Assembly (NCBI GenBank): GCA_902761375.1
Contig: CACWKB010000004.1
Location: forward strand, 1 to 60,279
DNA from: an uncultured Ruminococcus sp.
Lineage (GTDB): Bacteria; Bacillota; Clostridia; Oscillospirales; Acutalibacteraceae
Length of the DNA stretch: 60,279 nt
Direction of reading: 5' to 3'
Under the pieces are notes generated by a model. The model was given only the letters and a program-made list of their open reading frames with translations. It had not been told where the DNA came from and ran no database searches. Position numbers and translations under genes: made by a program. Below, in pieces: positions 49,327 through 57,490 of this stretch. Position 1 is the first letter of the stretch; each line of letters begins with the position of its first letter.

Positions 49327-49536
49327 TTAAAGCATATTCGGGTTTTCGGTTCTTCCCAAGAGATAATCTATCGAAACCTCAAAGTAATCGGCGAGCAGGA
49401 TGAGCGTTTTGTAGTCCGCCTCGCGTTCGCCGTTCTCGTACCTCGAGATCGAGTTTTGGTTCATGTTCAAATCCATCGCTAACTTGGTTTGGGAAAGCCT
49501 TTTCTTTAATCGCAGTTCTTTTAATCTGAAATCCAA
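49327..49536 (-). CDS. XRE-family helix-turn-helix regulator
   Basis: A 69-aa single-domain Cro/C1-type regulator: FRLKELRLKKRLSQTKLAMD, the recognition helix MNQNSISRYENGER and LADYFEVSIDYLLG. The TTG at 49536 is preferred: AAGGGTG lies 6 nt upstream and it gives the usual N-terminus; a GTG at 49545 is the alternative, and the frame beyond that crosses the promoter. It lies head to head with the zinc-ribbon gene across a palindrome (49556-49576), the likely binding site for both promoters. Confidence 0.85.
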   Translation of the reverse strand: MDFRLKELRLKKRLSQTKLAMDLNMNQNSISRYENGEREADYKTLILLADYFEVSIDYLLGRTENPNML

Positions 49537-49547
49537 AGGAATCACCC

Positions 49548-49576
49548 TTGACAAAATTATACCAAAAAGGTATAAT
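49548..49576 (+). promoter_or_regulatory. Consensus promoter with XRE operator
   Basis: TTGACA (49548-49553), 17-bp spacer, TATAAT (49571-49576) for the zinc-ribbon gene. ATTATACC-N5-GGTATAAT (49556-49576) is a perfect 8-bp inverted repeat that spans the spacer and -10, and its left arm is also the -10 (TATAAT) of the divergent XRE gene. Confidence 0.85.
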
Positions 49577-49579
49577 AAA

Positions 49580-49600
49580 AATATCCCAAATCGGGATATT
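49580..49600. promoter_or_regulatory. Second inverted repeat in the leader
   Basis: AATATCCC-N5-GGGATATT is a perfect 8-bp inverted repeat with the same spacing as the operator 4 bp upstream. It lies at the start of the zinc-ribbon transcript and could be a second operator or an RNA hairpin. Confidence 0.5.
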
Positions 49601-49635
49601 AAGTGCAAAGTGAGAAAAGAAAGAAGGGCGAGACT

Positions 49636-50580
49636 ATGCCTTTATTGATGGGAAAATGCGGTAACTGCGGCGGTACCATCCAAATGAACGAGGGAATGAA
49701 AAGCGGGGTCTGCCCGTTTTGCGGCACTCCGTATGTCGCGGAGGACGTTGTAAACAATTACTACACAACAAATACCTATAACATCGGCAGCGCGGAGATA
49801 AAGCTCGAGGACGGAAGCTCGATCAGAGAGCGTTATGAAACCGCGGAGTTTTACCTTACAAAGCTAAAGCAATATGACCGTGCCGAGAAGGTCTTTTTGG
49901 AGCTGACTGATGTTGCTCCAAATGACTACCGCTGTTGGTGGGGACTTGTCAGGACGGGAACAGGATGTTTTAGTGACTATTCGGTGGGTGAAAACAGATT
50001 ACGAGAAATAGAGAGAAAATGGCTAAATATCTCGATGACGATCGCTCCTCCGGAGTTAAAGCAGTCCATGAGGGAACAATGGGACGGATATATTGAACAA
50101 CGCAGGCAATGCAGAGATAAACTAATCAAGCATAAAGAAAAGCTGTTGGTTGAACATGGTAAGATAGAAAAAGAGCTTCCACAATTGCGCGATAAGTTCA
50201 AAACATTGAATAAAGAAATAGCGTATGTAAAGGGAGGAACAAAGTATATATATTTAATAACTTCTTTTATACTAGCTGCATTTTGCTTTATTAACGGTAT
50301 ATTTAATAGTGTGTCTGCTGGTTTAACCGTTTGGTCTATCATACCTTTTATACTGGGCGTAGTATGTTTGGTAGGGGGATTTCTTCTTAATTCAAAGGAT
50401 AAATCAAAGCGCAATGCTGTAATCCATAAAGAATCTCAAAGGGATGAGCTTTATTCAACTGTCACACAATATCAAGAGCAAGAACCATTATTAAGAGAAG
50501 AGATAATGCAAATAGATTTGGAATTAGCTGAAGGTATAAAGACCGAAAAATTCCTGAAAATTTGCGGTATAATCGAATGA
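49636..50580 (+). CDS. Zinc-ribbon membrane protein, AT-rich
   Basis: A 314-aa protein. A zinc ribbon (CGNCGG ... CPFCGTPY, residues about 8-32) is followed by a TPR-like helical region (AEFYLTKLKQYDRAEKVFLEL), a coiled coil (about 155-205), two transmembrane helices (about 210-255) and a second coiled coil. Function unknown. ATG 49636 follows GAAGGGCGAG. From about 49980 the DNA is markedly richer in A and T, with codons unlike its neighbours, which suggests a transferred origin. Controlled by the palindrome at 49556-49576. Confidence 0.78.
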   Translation: MPLLMGKCGNCGGTIQMNEGMKSGVCPFCGTPYVAEDVVNNYYTTNTYNIGSAEIKLEDGSSIRERYETAEFYLTKLKQYDRAEKVFLELTDVAPNDYRCWWGLVRTGTGCFSDYSVGENRLREIERKWLNISMTIAPPELKQSMREQWDGYIEQRRQCRDKLIKHKEKLLVEHGKIEKELPQLRDKFKTLNKEIAYVKGGTKYIYLITSFILAAFCFINGIFNSVSAGLTVWSIIPFILGVVCLVGGFLLNSKDKSKRNAVIHKESQRDELYSTVTQYQEQEPLLREEIMQIDLELAEGIKTEKFLKICGIIE

Positions 50581-50583
50581 AAA

Positions 50584-50616
50584 AAGCAGACCTTTGCAAA
50601 AAGCAAGGGTCTGCTT
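50584..50616. terminator. Bidirectional terminator, mainly valS
   Basis: AAGCAGACC (50584-50592) pairs with GGTCTGCTT (50608-50616) with an inner stem. On the minus strand a TTTTTT run follows, so it ends valS well; on the plus strand the U-tract is weak. Confidence 0.8.
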
Positions 50617-50627
50617 ATTCTATATCC

Positions 50628-53321
50628 TTATTTCAGCGCAGCGATCGCCGCTTCGATCAGCGCTATCTGCTCCTTTTCCTTTTCCGCCTGCTTGCGAACG
50701 CCCTCTACTACGGCTGCCGGAGCCTTTGAGGTGAAGCCCTGATTGTTGAGCTTGCCCTCGCTCTGGGCGAGGCGTTTTCTGAGCTGCTCGAGCTCCTTGT
50801 TAAGCCTCTTGAGCTCCGCGTCCCTGTCGACCAGCTCGTCGAGGGGGATGTAGATCTTCGCGTCGGGAGTGACCACGGTGACCGCGCCCTCGAGCTCAAA
50901 GCTGTCGGCTACCTCGACCTCGCTTGCGGAGGCGAGCTTTACGATAAACGCGCTGCCGTTTTTGAAGGTCTCGGGGAACTTGGTCGCGACGTAGACCTTC
51001 GCCTTTCTTGAAGGCGGCACGTTCATCTCGCTGCGGCGGTTCCTGATCGCGCGGATGGCGTTCATTATCCTCGTCATCTCAGCCGCCGCCTCGGGGAAGT
51101 CGAGCGAGCTGTCATAGGACGGGTACTCGGCGAGCATTACGGTCTCGCCCTCGTGAGGGATGGTCTGCCAGATCTCCTCGGTGATGAAGGGCATGAAGGG
51201 ATGCAGCAGTCTTAAAATGCGGTCGAGCACCCAGACGAGCACCTGACGGGCGTTGCGCGCGTCGTCGCCCTCGCTCTGCAGACGAGCCTTGACGAGCTCG
51301 ATGTACCAGTCGCAGTAGCAGTCCCAGGTGAATTCGTATATCTTCTGAACGGCGATGCCGAGCTCGAACTTGCCGAGGTTCTCGTTGATCTCCTTAGCCA
51401 CGGTATTGAGTGTGGAGATTATCCACTTGTCCTCGGTGGTCAGAGTCTCGGGCAGCTCGTTCTTAACATCGAAATCGTCGATGTTCATGTGAACATAGCG
51501 CGAGGCGTTCCACAGCTTATTGGCAAAGCCGGAGCAGGCTTCAATGCGCTTCTCGGAGTAGCGGATGTCGTTTCCGGGCGAGTTGCCGGTAACGAGCAGG
51601 AAGCGCAGCGCGTCGGCGCCGTACTTCTCGATGACCTCGAGCGGGTCAACGCCGTTGCCGAGCGACTTGCTCATCTTTCTGCCGAGCTCGTCGCGGACGA
51701 TACCGTGGATGAACACTGTATCGAACGGGGTCTTGCCGGTGTGCTCGAGCGCGGAGAAGATCATTCTCGCTACCCAGAAGAAGATGATGTCATAGCCCGT
51801 AACGAGCGTAGAGGTGGGGTAGAAGTAGTCGAGCTCCTCGGTCTTTTCGGGCCAGCCTAAGGTCGAGAACGGCCAGAGCGCGGAGCTGAACCAGGTGTCG
51901 AGCGTGTCCTCGTCCTGAGTGAGCTTCCTGCAGCCGCAGTGCGGACAGCTCTCGGGCATAGACTTGGCAACGGTCACCTCGCCGCAGCCGTCGCAGTAAT
52001 ACGCCGGGATCTGATGACCCCACCACAGACGGCGCGAGATGCACCAATCCTTTATATTCTCCATCCAGTGGAAGTATATCTTTTCAAAGCGCTCGGGGAT
52101 GAACCGCGTCTCGCCGTCCCTTACCGCCTTTATAGCGGGCTTTGCGAGCGGCTCCATGCGCACGAACCACTGCTTCGAGACCATCGGCTCTATCGTGGTG
52201 TGGCAGCGGTAGCAGGTTCCTACGTCGTGGGTGTGAGCCTTTACCTGTTTTAACTGACCCAATGCCTCGAGGTCGGCGACGATCGCCTTTCTCGCCTCCA
52301 TCGTGTCCATTCCCGCGTACTTTCCGCAGTCGAGCACCTCGGGCTCGTTCTCGGTCAGACCGCCCTTTGCCTTCAACGCCTCATACTCGGCGACGTCTTC
52401 GGCTCCGGTCATGTGGCCGTCATAGGTGAACACTCTCACGATCGGCAGACCGCAGCGCTGACCTACCTCGTAGTCGTTGGGGTCGTGGGCAGGGGTGATC
52501 TTGACTACGCCGGTGCCCTTTTCCATATCGGCGTGGTCATCGCAGACAATGGGTATCTCCTTATTGATAAGCGGCAGGATAACGTGGCAGCCGTGCAGGT
52601 GCTTGTACCTCTCGTCGTCCTTGTTGACCGCGACGGCGGTATCGCCGAGCATGGTCTCGGGACGGGTGGTGGCGATCTCGAGCATTTCGCCGGTTTCCTT
52701 TACCTGATACAGAATGTGCCAGAAGTGACCCTGCTGCTCCTCGTACTCGACCTCGGCGTCCGATATCGAGGTCACGCAGTGCGGGCACCAGTTTACAAGC
52801 CTGTTGCCGCGGTAGATCTTGCCGTCGTTGTAAAGCTTGACAAAGACCTCCTTGACCGCCTCCGAGCAGCCCTCGTCCATCGTGAAGCGCTCGCGCTCCC
52901 AGTCGCAGCTTACGCCGAGCTTTCTGAGCTGACGGGTGATCCTTCCGCCGTATTCGCGCTTCCATTCCCACGCGCGCTCTAAGAACTTCTCTCTGCCGAG
53001 ATCGTCCTTGCTCAGACCTTCCTTTCTCATCGCCTCAACTATCTTCGCCTCGGTCGCTATCGAGGCGTGGTCGGTGCCGGGCAGCCACAGCGCGCTGTAG
53101 CCGGACATCCTCTTCCAGCGGATCAGAATATCCTGAAGCGTCTCGTCGAGCGCGTGACCTATATGGAGCTGACCCGTGATATTGGGCGGCGGCATAACGA
53201 TCGTGTACGGTTTTTTATCCGGGTCGACCTCTGCGTGGAAGTAATTTCCCTTGATCCAAAAGTCGTATATCCTGTCCTCAAAGTCCGAGGGCTTATACGA
53301 TTTTGCAAGCTCCTTTGACAT
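50628..53321 (-). CDS. valS: Valine--tRNA ligase
   Basis: An 897-aa class I aminoacyl-tRNA synthetase that charges tRNA-Val. Marks: PPPNITGQLHIGHALDETLQ (HIGH) at about residues 43-62, the editing-domain TTRPETMLGDTAVAV at about 220, a zinc-type Cys cluster CDGCGEV ... CPHCGCRK, KMSKSLGN at about 548, the anticodon-binding helical domain, and the C-terminal coiled coil (LEQLRKRLAQSEGKLNN). ATG 53321 has AGGAGAGG 7 nt upstream. Promoter at 53362-53390. No T-box leader is visible, though clostridial aminoacyl-tRNA synthetase genes often have one. Confidence 0.97.
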   Translation of the reverse strand: MSKELAKSYKPSDFEDRIYDFWIKGNYFHAEVDPDKKPYTIVMPPPNITGQLHIGHALDETLQDILIRWKRMSGYSALWLPGTDHASIATEAKIVEAMRKEGLSKDDLGREKFLERAWEWKREYGGRITRQLRKLGVSCDWERERFTMDEGCSEAVKEVFVKLYNDGKIYRGNRLVNWCPHCVTSISDAEVEYEEQQGHFWHILYQVKETGEMLEIATTRPETMLGDTAVAVNKDDERYKHLHGCHVILPLINKEIPIVCDDHADMEKGTGVVKITPAHDPNDYEVGQRCGLPIVRVFTYDGHMTGAEDVAEYEALKAKGGLTENEPEVLDCGKYAGMDTMEARKAIVADLEALGQLKQVKAHTHDVGTCYRCHTTIEPMVSKQWFVRMEPLAKPAIKAVRDGETRFIPERFEKIYFHWMENIKDWCISRRLWWGHQIPAYYCDGCGEVTVAKSMPESCPHCGCRKLTQDEDTLDTWFSSALWPFSTLGWPEKTEELDYFYPTSTLVTGYDIIFFWVARMIFSALEHTGKTPFDTVFIHGIVRDELGRKMSKSLGNGVDPLEVIEKYGADALRFLLVTGNSPGNDIRYSEKRIEACSGFANKLWNASRYVHMNIDDFDVKNELPETLTTEDKWIISTLNTVAKEINENLGKFELGIAVQKIYEFTWDCYCDWYIELVKARLQSEGDDARNARQVLVWVLDRILRLLHPFMPFITEEIWQTIPHEGETVMLAEYPSYDSSLDFPEAAAEMTRIMNAIRAIRNRRSEMNVPPSRKAKVYVATKFPETFKNGSAFIVKLASASEVEVADSFELEGAVTVVTPDAKIYIPLDELVDRDAELKRLNKELEQLRKRLAQSEGKLNNQGFTSKAPAAVVEGVRKQAEKEKEQIALIEAAIAALK

Positions 53322-53361
53322 AAAACCTCTCCTATCATTTTGGTTTTGCATATACCTTTAT

Positions 53362-53390
53362 ATTATCGCACTCTTTTCCCATTTTGTCAA
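53362..53390 (-). promoter_or_regulatory. Promoter of valS
   Basis: On the minus strand TTGACA (53390-53385), 17-bp spacer, GATAAT (53367-53362). The leader is short, about 35 nt. Confidence 0.75.
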
Positions 53391-53400
53391 CTTTTTAAAT

Positions 53401-53718
53401 TTAGGCGCATATATATTGCAGTCCCTATTCAACGTTTGTTACGGCTATGCGTTAGTTGTCCTATCTAACGTTTTTTAAAGTCAGGCGCATATACATTGCA
53501 GTCCCTAACTTTTTGTTTGTTACGGCTAAGGGTTTTTAAATTCAGGCGCATATACATTGCAGTCCATGACCGACCTTTTTTTAGTCAGGCGCATATATAG
53601 TTTTGCTGCAACAAGCGAAACTATATAATCACCGACCTCTATGAGTCCGGCAAAAAACGATAGACAGAGCAGCTAACCCTTAGCCGAAACAAACGTTAAA
53701 CAGGGACTGCATTGTATA
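53401..53718. repeat. Array of four direct repeats closed by an inverted copy
   Basis: AGGCGCATATAYATTGCAGTCC or its close variant starts at 53403, 53483 and 53544, with a shortened copy at 53586. Spacing shrinks (80, 61, 42 bp). The first two copies continue into TTTGTTACGGCTA. At 53678-53718 the same elements are inverted (CCTTAGCCGAAACAAACGTT, then GGGACTGCATTGTATA), so the region can fold as one large stem with copies 2-4 in the loop. No gene was found here. Confidence 0.82.
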
Positions 53719-53731
53719 GATTACTATACCT

Positions 53732-53778
53732 AAAAAACGCTGTGAAGAAACGAGGTGCAAGGCTTCGTTCTTCACAGC
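53732..53778 (-). terminator. Terminator of the GntR-ABC operon
   Basis: GCTGTGAAGAA (53739-53749) pairs with TTCTTCACAGC (53768-53778); on the minus strand TTTTTT follows (53737-53732). Confidence 0.88.
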
Positions 53779-53849
53779 GCCGTATTTAAGATTATTTCAG
53801 CAGCGACTTTCCGCGCCTGACGGTTTGGCGCTCATCGTCGCCGAAAGCT

Positions 53850-55808
53850 TTAATCATAAATATAATATCGTTTGGTCGTGTGGTAGGGGCTTTGGTTGTT
53901 GCCGTAGTTATTGCCGATGAGCATACCGGTTTCGCGGAGCGCTTCGATCGTGCGGCTGTAGTCCTTTGAGACATAGACCGTTTTTTGACCGTTACCGATC
54001 AGGGACGACATGAAGATCTCGGTCAGCGAATATCCGCCTTCGCTGAGTCCGGTGTATTTAACGGTGAAGCGGCAGACGCTGTCAACGCTGTCGGCAGTGC
54101 CGTGCTCCCTGACGTCGGCGCGGTACGCCTCGATTATCTTCATGCGGTCGGCGTTCGCCTGAGCCTCGCTGACCTTGCTGTTCTTGCTGACGTCGAAGTT
54201 CTCGCCGTCGTAGTAGTCGTGGTCTTCGGGGATAGTCAGCTCAAAGCTCGTGATCTCATCGGGCTTTATGTTCATGACCGCGTTATAGTTTATGAAGTAA
54301 ACGTCGCTGTCGACGATCTTATCGATGTCGCTGTCGTAAACGTTGTAAGAACCCAAGCCGTCGTCATAAACGCGCGAGAGCACGGAGCCGTTTTTGAGCT
54401 TATAGGACACGCAGTAGCCGCTGTTGAGGTATTCGGAGGGGAGGCTGGTGTAGATTATGTTCAGCCACACGCGCTGGTATTTGGTATTCGCCTTCTCTGT
54501 CTTGTCGACAATATCCTTGTGAAAATCGATGATAGTTCCGACAGTTCCCTTGTCGGTGAAGTCGTCCGCTGCCTGAGACGCCAGCGATGCGCTCGACTCT
54601 CTGCCTGACTGATAGCAGTCGCTGAGGTCGATCACGCCGGCGCTCTCGACCTCGTCGAGCGTAGGCACGTGTGACACATAGCCGAAGGGATCGAAATGCA
54701 GGAACGCCATCGAGATCACGACGGTCAAAATCAGGCAGCCCAGCGGTATAGCGGTTTTCATCAGCTTGTTGAAGCCCTTGTAGAGGATCAGGTGGGTGAT
54801 GATATAAGCCGGGATACTCGCGGTCATAAAGCCGAAGCAGAACAGCAAATAGCCGTTGACGTGAGCGCTGATGCTCGCAAAGGTGATGCCGAGGAACATT
54901 CCGGCGCAGAAGGCGATCAGCAGCTTGACCGCATAGCAGGGCAGATAATAGGCAAACGAGGTCTGAGCGCACTCCGCCTTGCGCTTTTTGATGAGGAAGA
55001 TCCCCAAGAACAGACAAGCCGCGATGAACACAGTCCAGTAGATCAGGTGGGTGCCGTCATAGGCGGACAGCGGATTGAGGGCTCGCATGATGAAGCTCGA
55101 GTTGTATCTTCCGGCGGGAATGCCGTAGAGGAAGGACTTCAGAACGCCCTTGATGAACAGCGCCGCGAGCGGATAGGCGATGTTGATCGCCACGAACGAG
55201 AGCACCGCGTTGAGCGAGTTGCCGCAGCAGACCGAGAGCAGACCGTAGAACGAGATGCAGGCAACGCTGCCGAACAGGAGCTGCAGATACAGCTTGCCGA
55301 CCTCGTTGAGGACGGGCTGACCGAACAGCAGCGAGATTATGGAGATCAAGCCGAAGAAGAACATCGTCGGGATCACCGAGAAGAGGAAGGCGGAGATGGT
55401 TTTTGCGATGTAGAACGTCCGCCTGCCGATCGGCAGCGCGCCGTACATATCCGCCTTGCGCTTGTTGTGCAGGTAGGAGTAGATGCGTATCGTGTAGATT
55501 ATCGTGAATATCGCGTTGAGGTAGAACACCGCGAAGCTCGCGATCACCTGAAAAAGCAGCACAGCCGACTGAGCCTTCTCAAAGCTGAGAAGCTCCTCGA
55601 TATCCGAGGTGCTGAACATACCGAGCATACACAGCGTGAAGATCACGACGAGCAGCACAGAGGCTATGATGGCGAAAACCGTCAGCGGGCTCTTGCAGTT
55701 TCTCAGCTCCCACTTAAAAACGGTGAAGATTGTTTTGAATTTGCCCGCGGGCTTTTTTGAAGGAGCCTGAGCGGTCTGAACGGGATCATAAGATGCTGTT
55801 GGTGTCAT
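53850..55808 (-). CDS. ABC-2 type transporter permease
   Basis: A 652-aa membrane protein. A short N-terminal cytoplasmic part is followed by about ten hydrophobic helices (from FAIIASVLLVVIFTLCML at about residues 46-63 to VISMAFLHFD), then a C-terminal extracytoplasmic domain of about 250 residues. Such large permeases pair with YtrB-type ATPases in Gram-positive exporters linked to cell-wall antibiotics. The substrate is unknown. The ATG at 55808 lies inside the end of the ATPase gene (23-bp overlap) with a G-rich ribosome site (GGGGGCGGCAGG); the GTG farther upstream lacks one. Confidence 0.87.
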   Translation of the reverse strand: MTPTASYDPVQTAQAPSKKPAGKFKTIFTVFKWELRNCKSPLTVFAIIASVLLVVIFTLCMLGMFSTSDIEELLSFEKAQSAVLLFQVIASFAVFYLNAIFTIIYTIRIYSYLHNKRKADMYGALPIGRRTFYIAKTISAFLFSVIPTMFFFGLISIISLLFGQPVLNEVGKLYLQLLFGSVACISFYGLLSVCCGNSLNAVLSFVAINIAYPLAALFIKGVLKSFLYGIPAGRYNSSFIMRALNPLSAYDGTHLIYWTVFIAACLFLGIFLIKKRKAECAQTSFAYYLPCYAVKLLIAFCAGMFLGITFASISAHVNGYLLFCFGFMTASIPAYIITHLILYKGFNKLMKTAIPLGCLILTVVISMAFLHFDPFGYVSHVPTLDEVESAGVIDLSDCYQSGRESSASLASQAADDFTDKGTVGTIIDFHKDIVDKTEKANTKYQRVWLNIIYTSLPSEYLNSGYCVSYKLKNGSVLSRVYDDGLGSYNVYDSDIDKIVDSDVYFINYNAVMNIKPDEITSFELTIPEDHDYYDGENFDVSKNSKVSEAQANADRMKIIEAYRADVREHGTADSVDSVCRFTVKYTGLSEGGYSLTEIFMSSLIGNGQKTVYVSKDYSRTIEALRETGMLIGNNYGNNQSPYHTTKRYYIYD

Positions 55809-56685
55809 AACCTGCCGCCCCCATTTCACAAATAAATATTTCCTCCAGAGTCAGCGGCATAGCCGAAACATAGGCGGGCTGCAGCGCGTTGATGCGCGGC
55901 ATGAACTCGTCCTCCGTGCCTCTGATGGTTACGTTGAATACATTGCCGTTGCGCCAAACATTGACGACGTTGATGCCCTCGAACGGATTCGGCACGTTCG
56001 GGAGTTCGGTGAACGCCACCTGAACCTTGCGGAACTCGGTGCGCAGCGAGTCGATGTCGCGCTCCATGATGACGTTGCCCCGGTGCATGAGGCAGATGCG
56101 GTCGCACAGATCCTCGAGCTCGCGCAGGTTGTGGCTGGCGATGATGACCGTCAGCTCCTCGCGTGAGACATGGTCGATCAGTATGCGCTTGAGCATATGG
56201 CGCACAACGGGATCGAGTCCGTCGAAGATCTCGTCGAGGAACAGATAGCGCGGACAGGTCGAGAGCGCCAGTATCAGCGCCGCCTGACGCTGCATACCCT
56301 TGGACATATTGATTATCAGCGCGTTGCGGTCGATGGGAAAGGTCTTGCAGTACCGCTCGTACTGCGCCTCGCTCCAGTTGGGATAGAGCTCGCGGTAGAG
56401 CATGGCGGTGTTTTCGACCGTGCTGTTGCTGTAGAAAAACGGGAAGTCGGGCACGAAATAGCACAGCCCCTTGGCTGCCGGGTTGTCGAACAGCTTCACG
56501 CCGTCGAGCAGGATCTCGCCCTCCTCGCCCTCATAAACGCCGGCGAGCATTCGCAGCAGAGTGGATTTTCCGCTGCCGTTGCTGCCGACAAGTCCGATCA
56601 CCGAGCCGTTTTTGATTTCAAGGCTCATGTCGTTTACCGCAGTGACCTTTTCAAAGCGTTTTGTAAGATGCTTGATCTCAATCAA
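55786..56685 (-). CDS. ABC transporter ATP-binding protein (YtrB-type)
   Basis: A 299-aa ATPase. Walker A GLVGSNGSGKSTLL at about residues 31-44, signature NMSKGMQRQAAL at about 126-137 (the MSKGMQ form typical of YtrB/EcsA-like proteins), Walker B RYLFLDEIFDGLD at about 146-158 and the switch His in IIASHNLREL. A C-terminal domain of about 80 residues follows. The TTG at 56685 is chosen because AAGGAGG lies about 11 nt upstream; the upstream frame overlaps the GntR gene end and lacks a ribosome site. It partners the downstream permease. Confidence 0.9.
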   Translation of the reverse strand: MIEIKHLTKRFEKVTAVNDMSLEIKNGSVIGLVGSNGSGKSTLLRMLAGVYEGEEGEILLDGVKLFDNPAAKGLCYFVPDFPFFYSNSTVENTAMLYRELYPNWSEAQYERYCKTFPIDRNALIINMSKGMQRQAALILALSTCPRYLFLDEIFDGLDPVVRHMLKRILIDHVSREELTVIIASHNLRELEDLCDRICLMHRGNVIMERDIDSLRTEFRKVQVAFTELPNVPNPFEGINVVNVWRNGNVFNVTIRGTEDEFMPRINALQPAYVSAMPLTLEEIFICEMGAAGYDTNSIL

Positions 56686-56734
56686 TTTTCTTAATACCTC
56701 CTTGCGGCTGCTCCGCAAAACAGCGTCGCAGTCC

Positions 56735-57091
56735 TTAGAAAGCTTTTTCAACAGCCGCGATAAGCTGCTCCTTGCGCACGCCGGCGCGCATAGCCTCCGC
56801 GATCGCCTTCTCGAACTCCTTTACGGCGAGCAGCTTCTGAGCCGAGTCGCCGTTGAGCTTGTCGGTGAGATAGCTGCCTCTGCCTACCGAGGAATAGATG
56901 AAGCCGTCGGACTCCAGCTCGCGGTACGCCTTTGCCGCGGTGTTGGGGTTGATGCCGAGATCCTCGGCGATGATCCTGACGGGCGGCAGCTTGTCGCCGG
57001 GCTTGAGCACGCCTGCCGAGGCGAGCTTTATCACGTTGTTGTAAAGCTGTGTGTAAATTGGCGTCCTTGACGCAAAATCGATTTGGAACAT
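56735..57091 (-). CDS. GntR-family regulator (YtrA subfamily)
   Basis: A 118-aa repressor. The winged helix lies at about residues 8-75 (PIYTQLYNNVIKLASAG, LPPVRIIAEDLGINPNTAAK, GFIYSSVGRGSYL), followed by the short two-helix effector-lacking tail that marks the YtrA subfamily. These repress their own ABC operon and respond to cell-wall antibiotics in some species. ATG 57091 follows GAGGAGG. First gene of the operon GntR-ATPase-permease. Confidence 0.92.
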   Translation of the reverse strand: MFQIDFASRTPIYTQLYNNVIKLASAGVLKPGDKLPPVRIIAEDLGINPNTAAKAYRELESDGFIYSSVGRGSYLTDKLNGDSAQKLLAVKEFEKAIAEAMRAGVRKEQLIAAVEKAF

Positions 57092-57316
57092 ACAAATAAC
57101 CTCCTCTGTTCGCCGAAAACCGGCGGCACACGGCGAAGTCTCTCACGCTCCGCCGGTTGTATTTTCTCGAGCAGCCAAGGCGCGCCGGTTTTTGATCAAA
57201 GCTCAGATATACTGCGGCTTTTTTGCATTAGGATCTCCCAAAAGCCCTGTTGCCGCCGCTTCTGAGCTCGTTTTTACAGCAGGATAGTACGAGCCTTGTG
57301 CTAATCATTCTAATAC
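57092..57316 (-). other. Structured 5' leader of the GntR-ABC operon
   Basis: From the predicted start near 57316 the message has about 225 nt before the ATG. On the minus strand, AGCTCAG and CTGAGCT enclose a GCGGC/GCCGC stem, and further on AACCGGCGG pairs with CCGCCGGTT, followed by TTCGG. The second stem resembles an attenuator but lacks a strong U-run. No known riboswitch was recognised. Confidence 0.4.
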
Positions 57317-57322
57317 GATTAT

Positions 57323-57351
57323 ATGTTACCTGATTTTCAGTGCTTTGTCAA
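57323..57351 (-). promoter_or_regulatory. Promoter of the GntR-ABC operon
   Basis: On the minus strand TTGACA (57351-57346), 17-bp spacer, TAACAT (57328-57323). The YtrA operator itself could not be picked out. Confidence 0.65.
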
Positions 57352-57400
57352 TAGAAGAAGGAAAAGTTTTTCAAAATTTTCACATTCCGCCCGGCTGACT

Positions 57401-57443
57401 TAAAATAAAAAGAAACACTGAACGAGAGGTCGTCCGGTGTTCC
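57401..57443 (-). terminator. Terminator of the 57491 gene
   Basis: On the minus strand GGAACACCGGACG and CGTTCAGTGTTTC form a stem with one or two mismatches, followed by TTTTTATTTT. Confidence 0.7.
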
Positions 57444-57490
57444 TTGTTTTTGTTATTAAACCGCGGCAAAATGAGATTTCCGGCTCGGTA

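Noticed and set aside
53322-53400. T-box leader for valS
   Set aside because: The promoter lies only about 35 nt before the start codon, and no AGGGTGG-type T-box sequence is present.
53401-53718. CRISPR array
   Set aside because: Repeat spacing is unequal (80, 61, 42 bp), intervening sequence is itself repeated, one copy is inverted and no cas genes are present.
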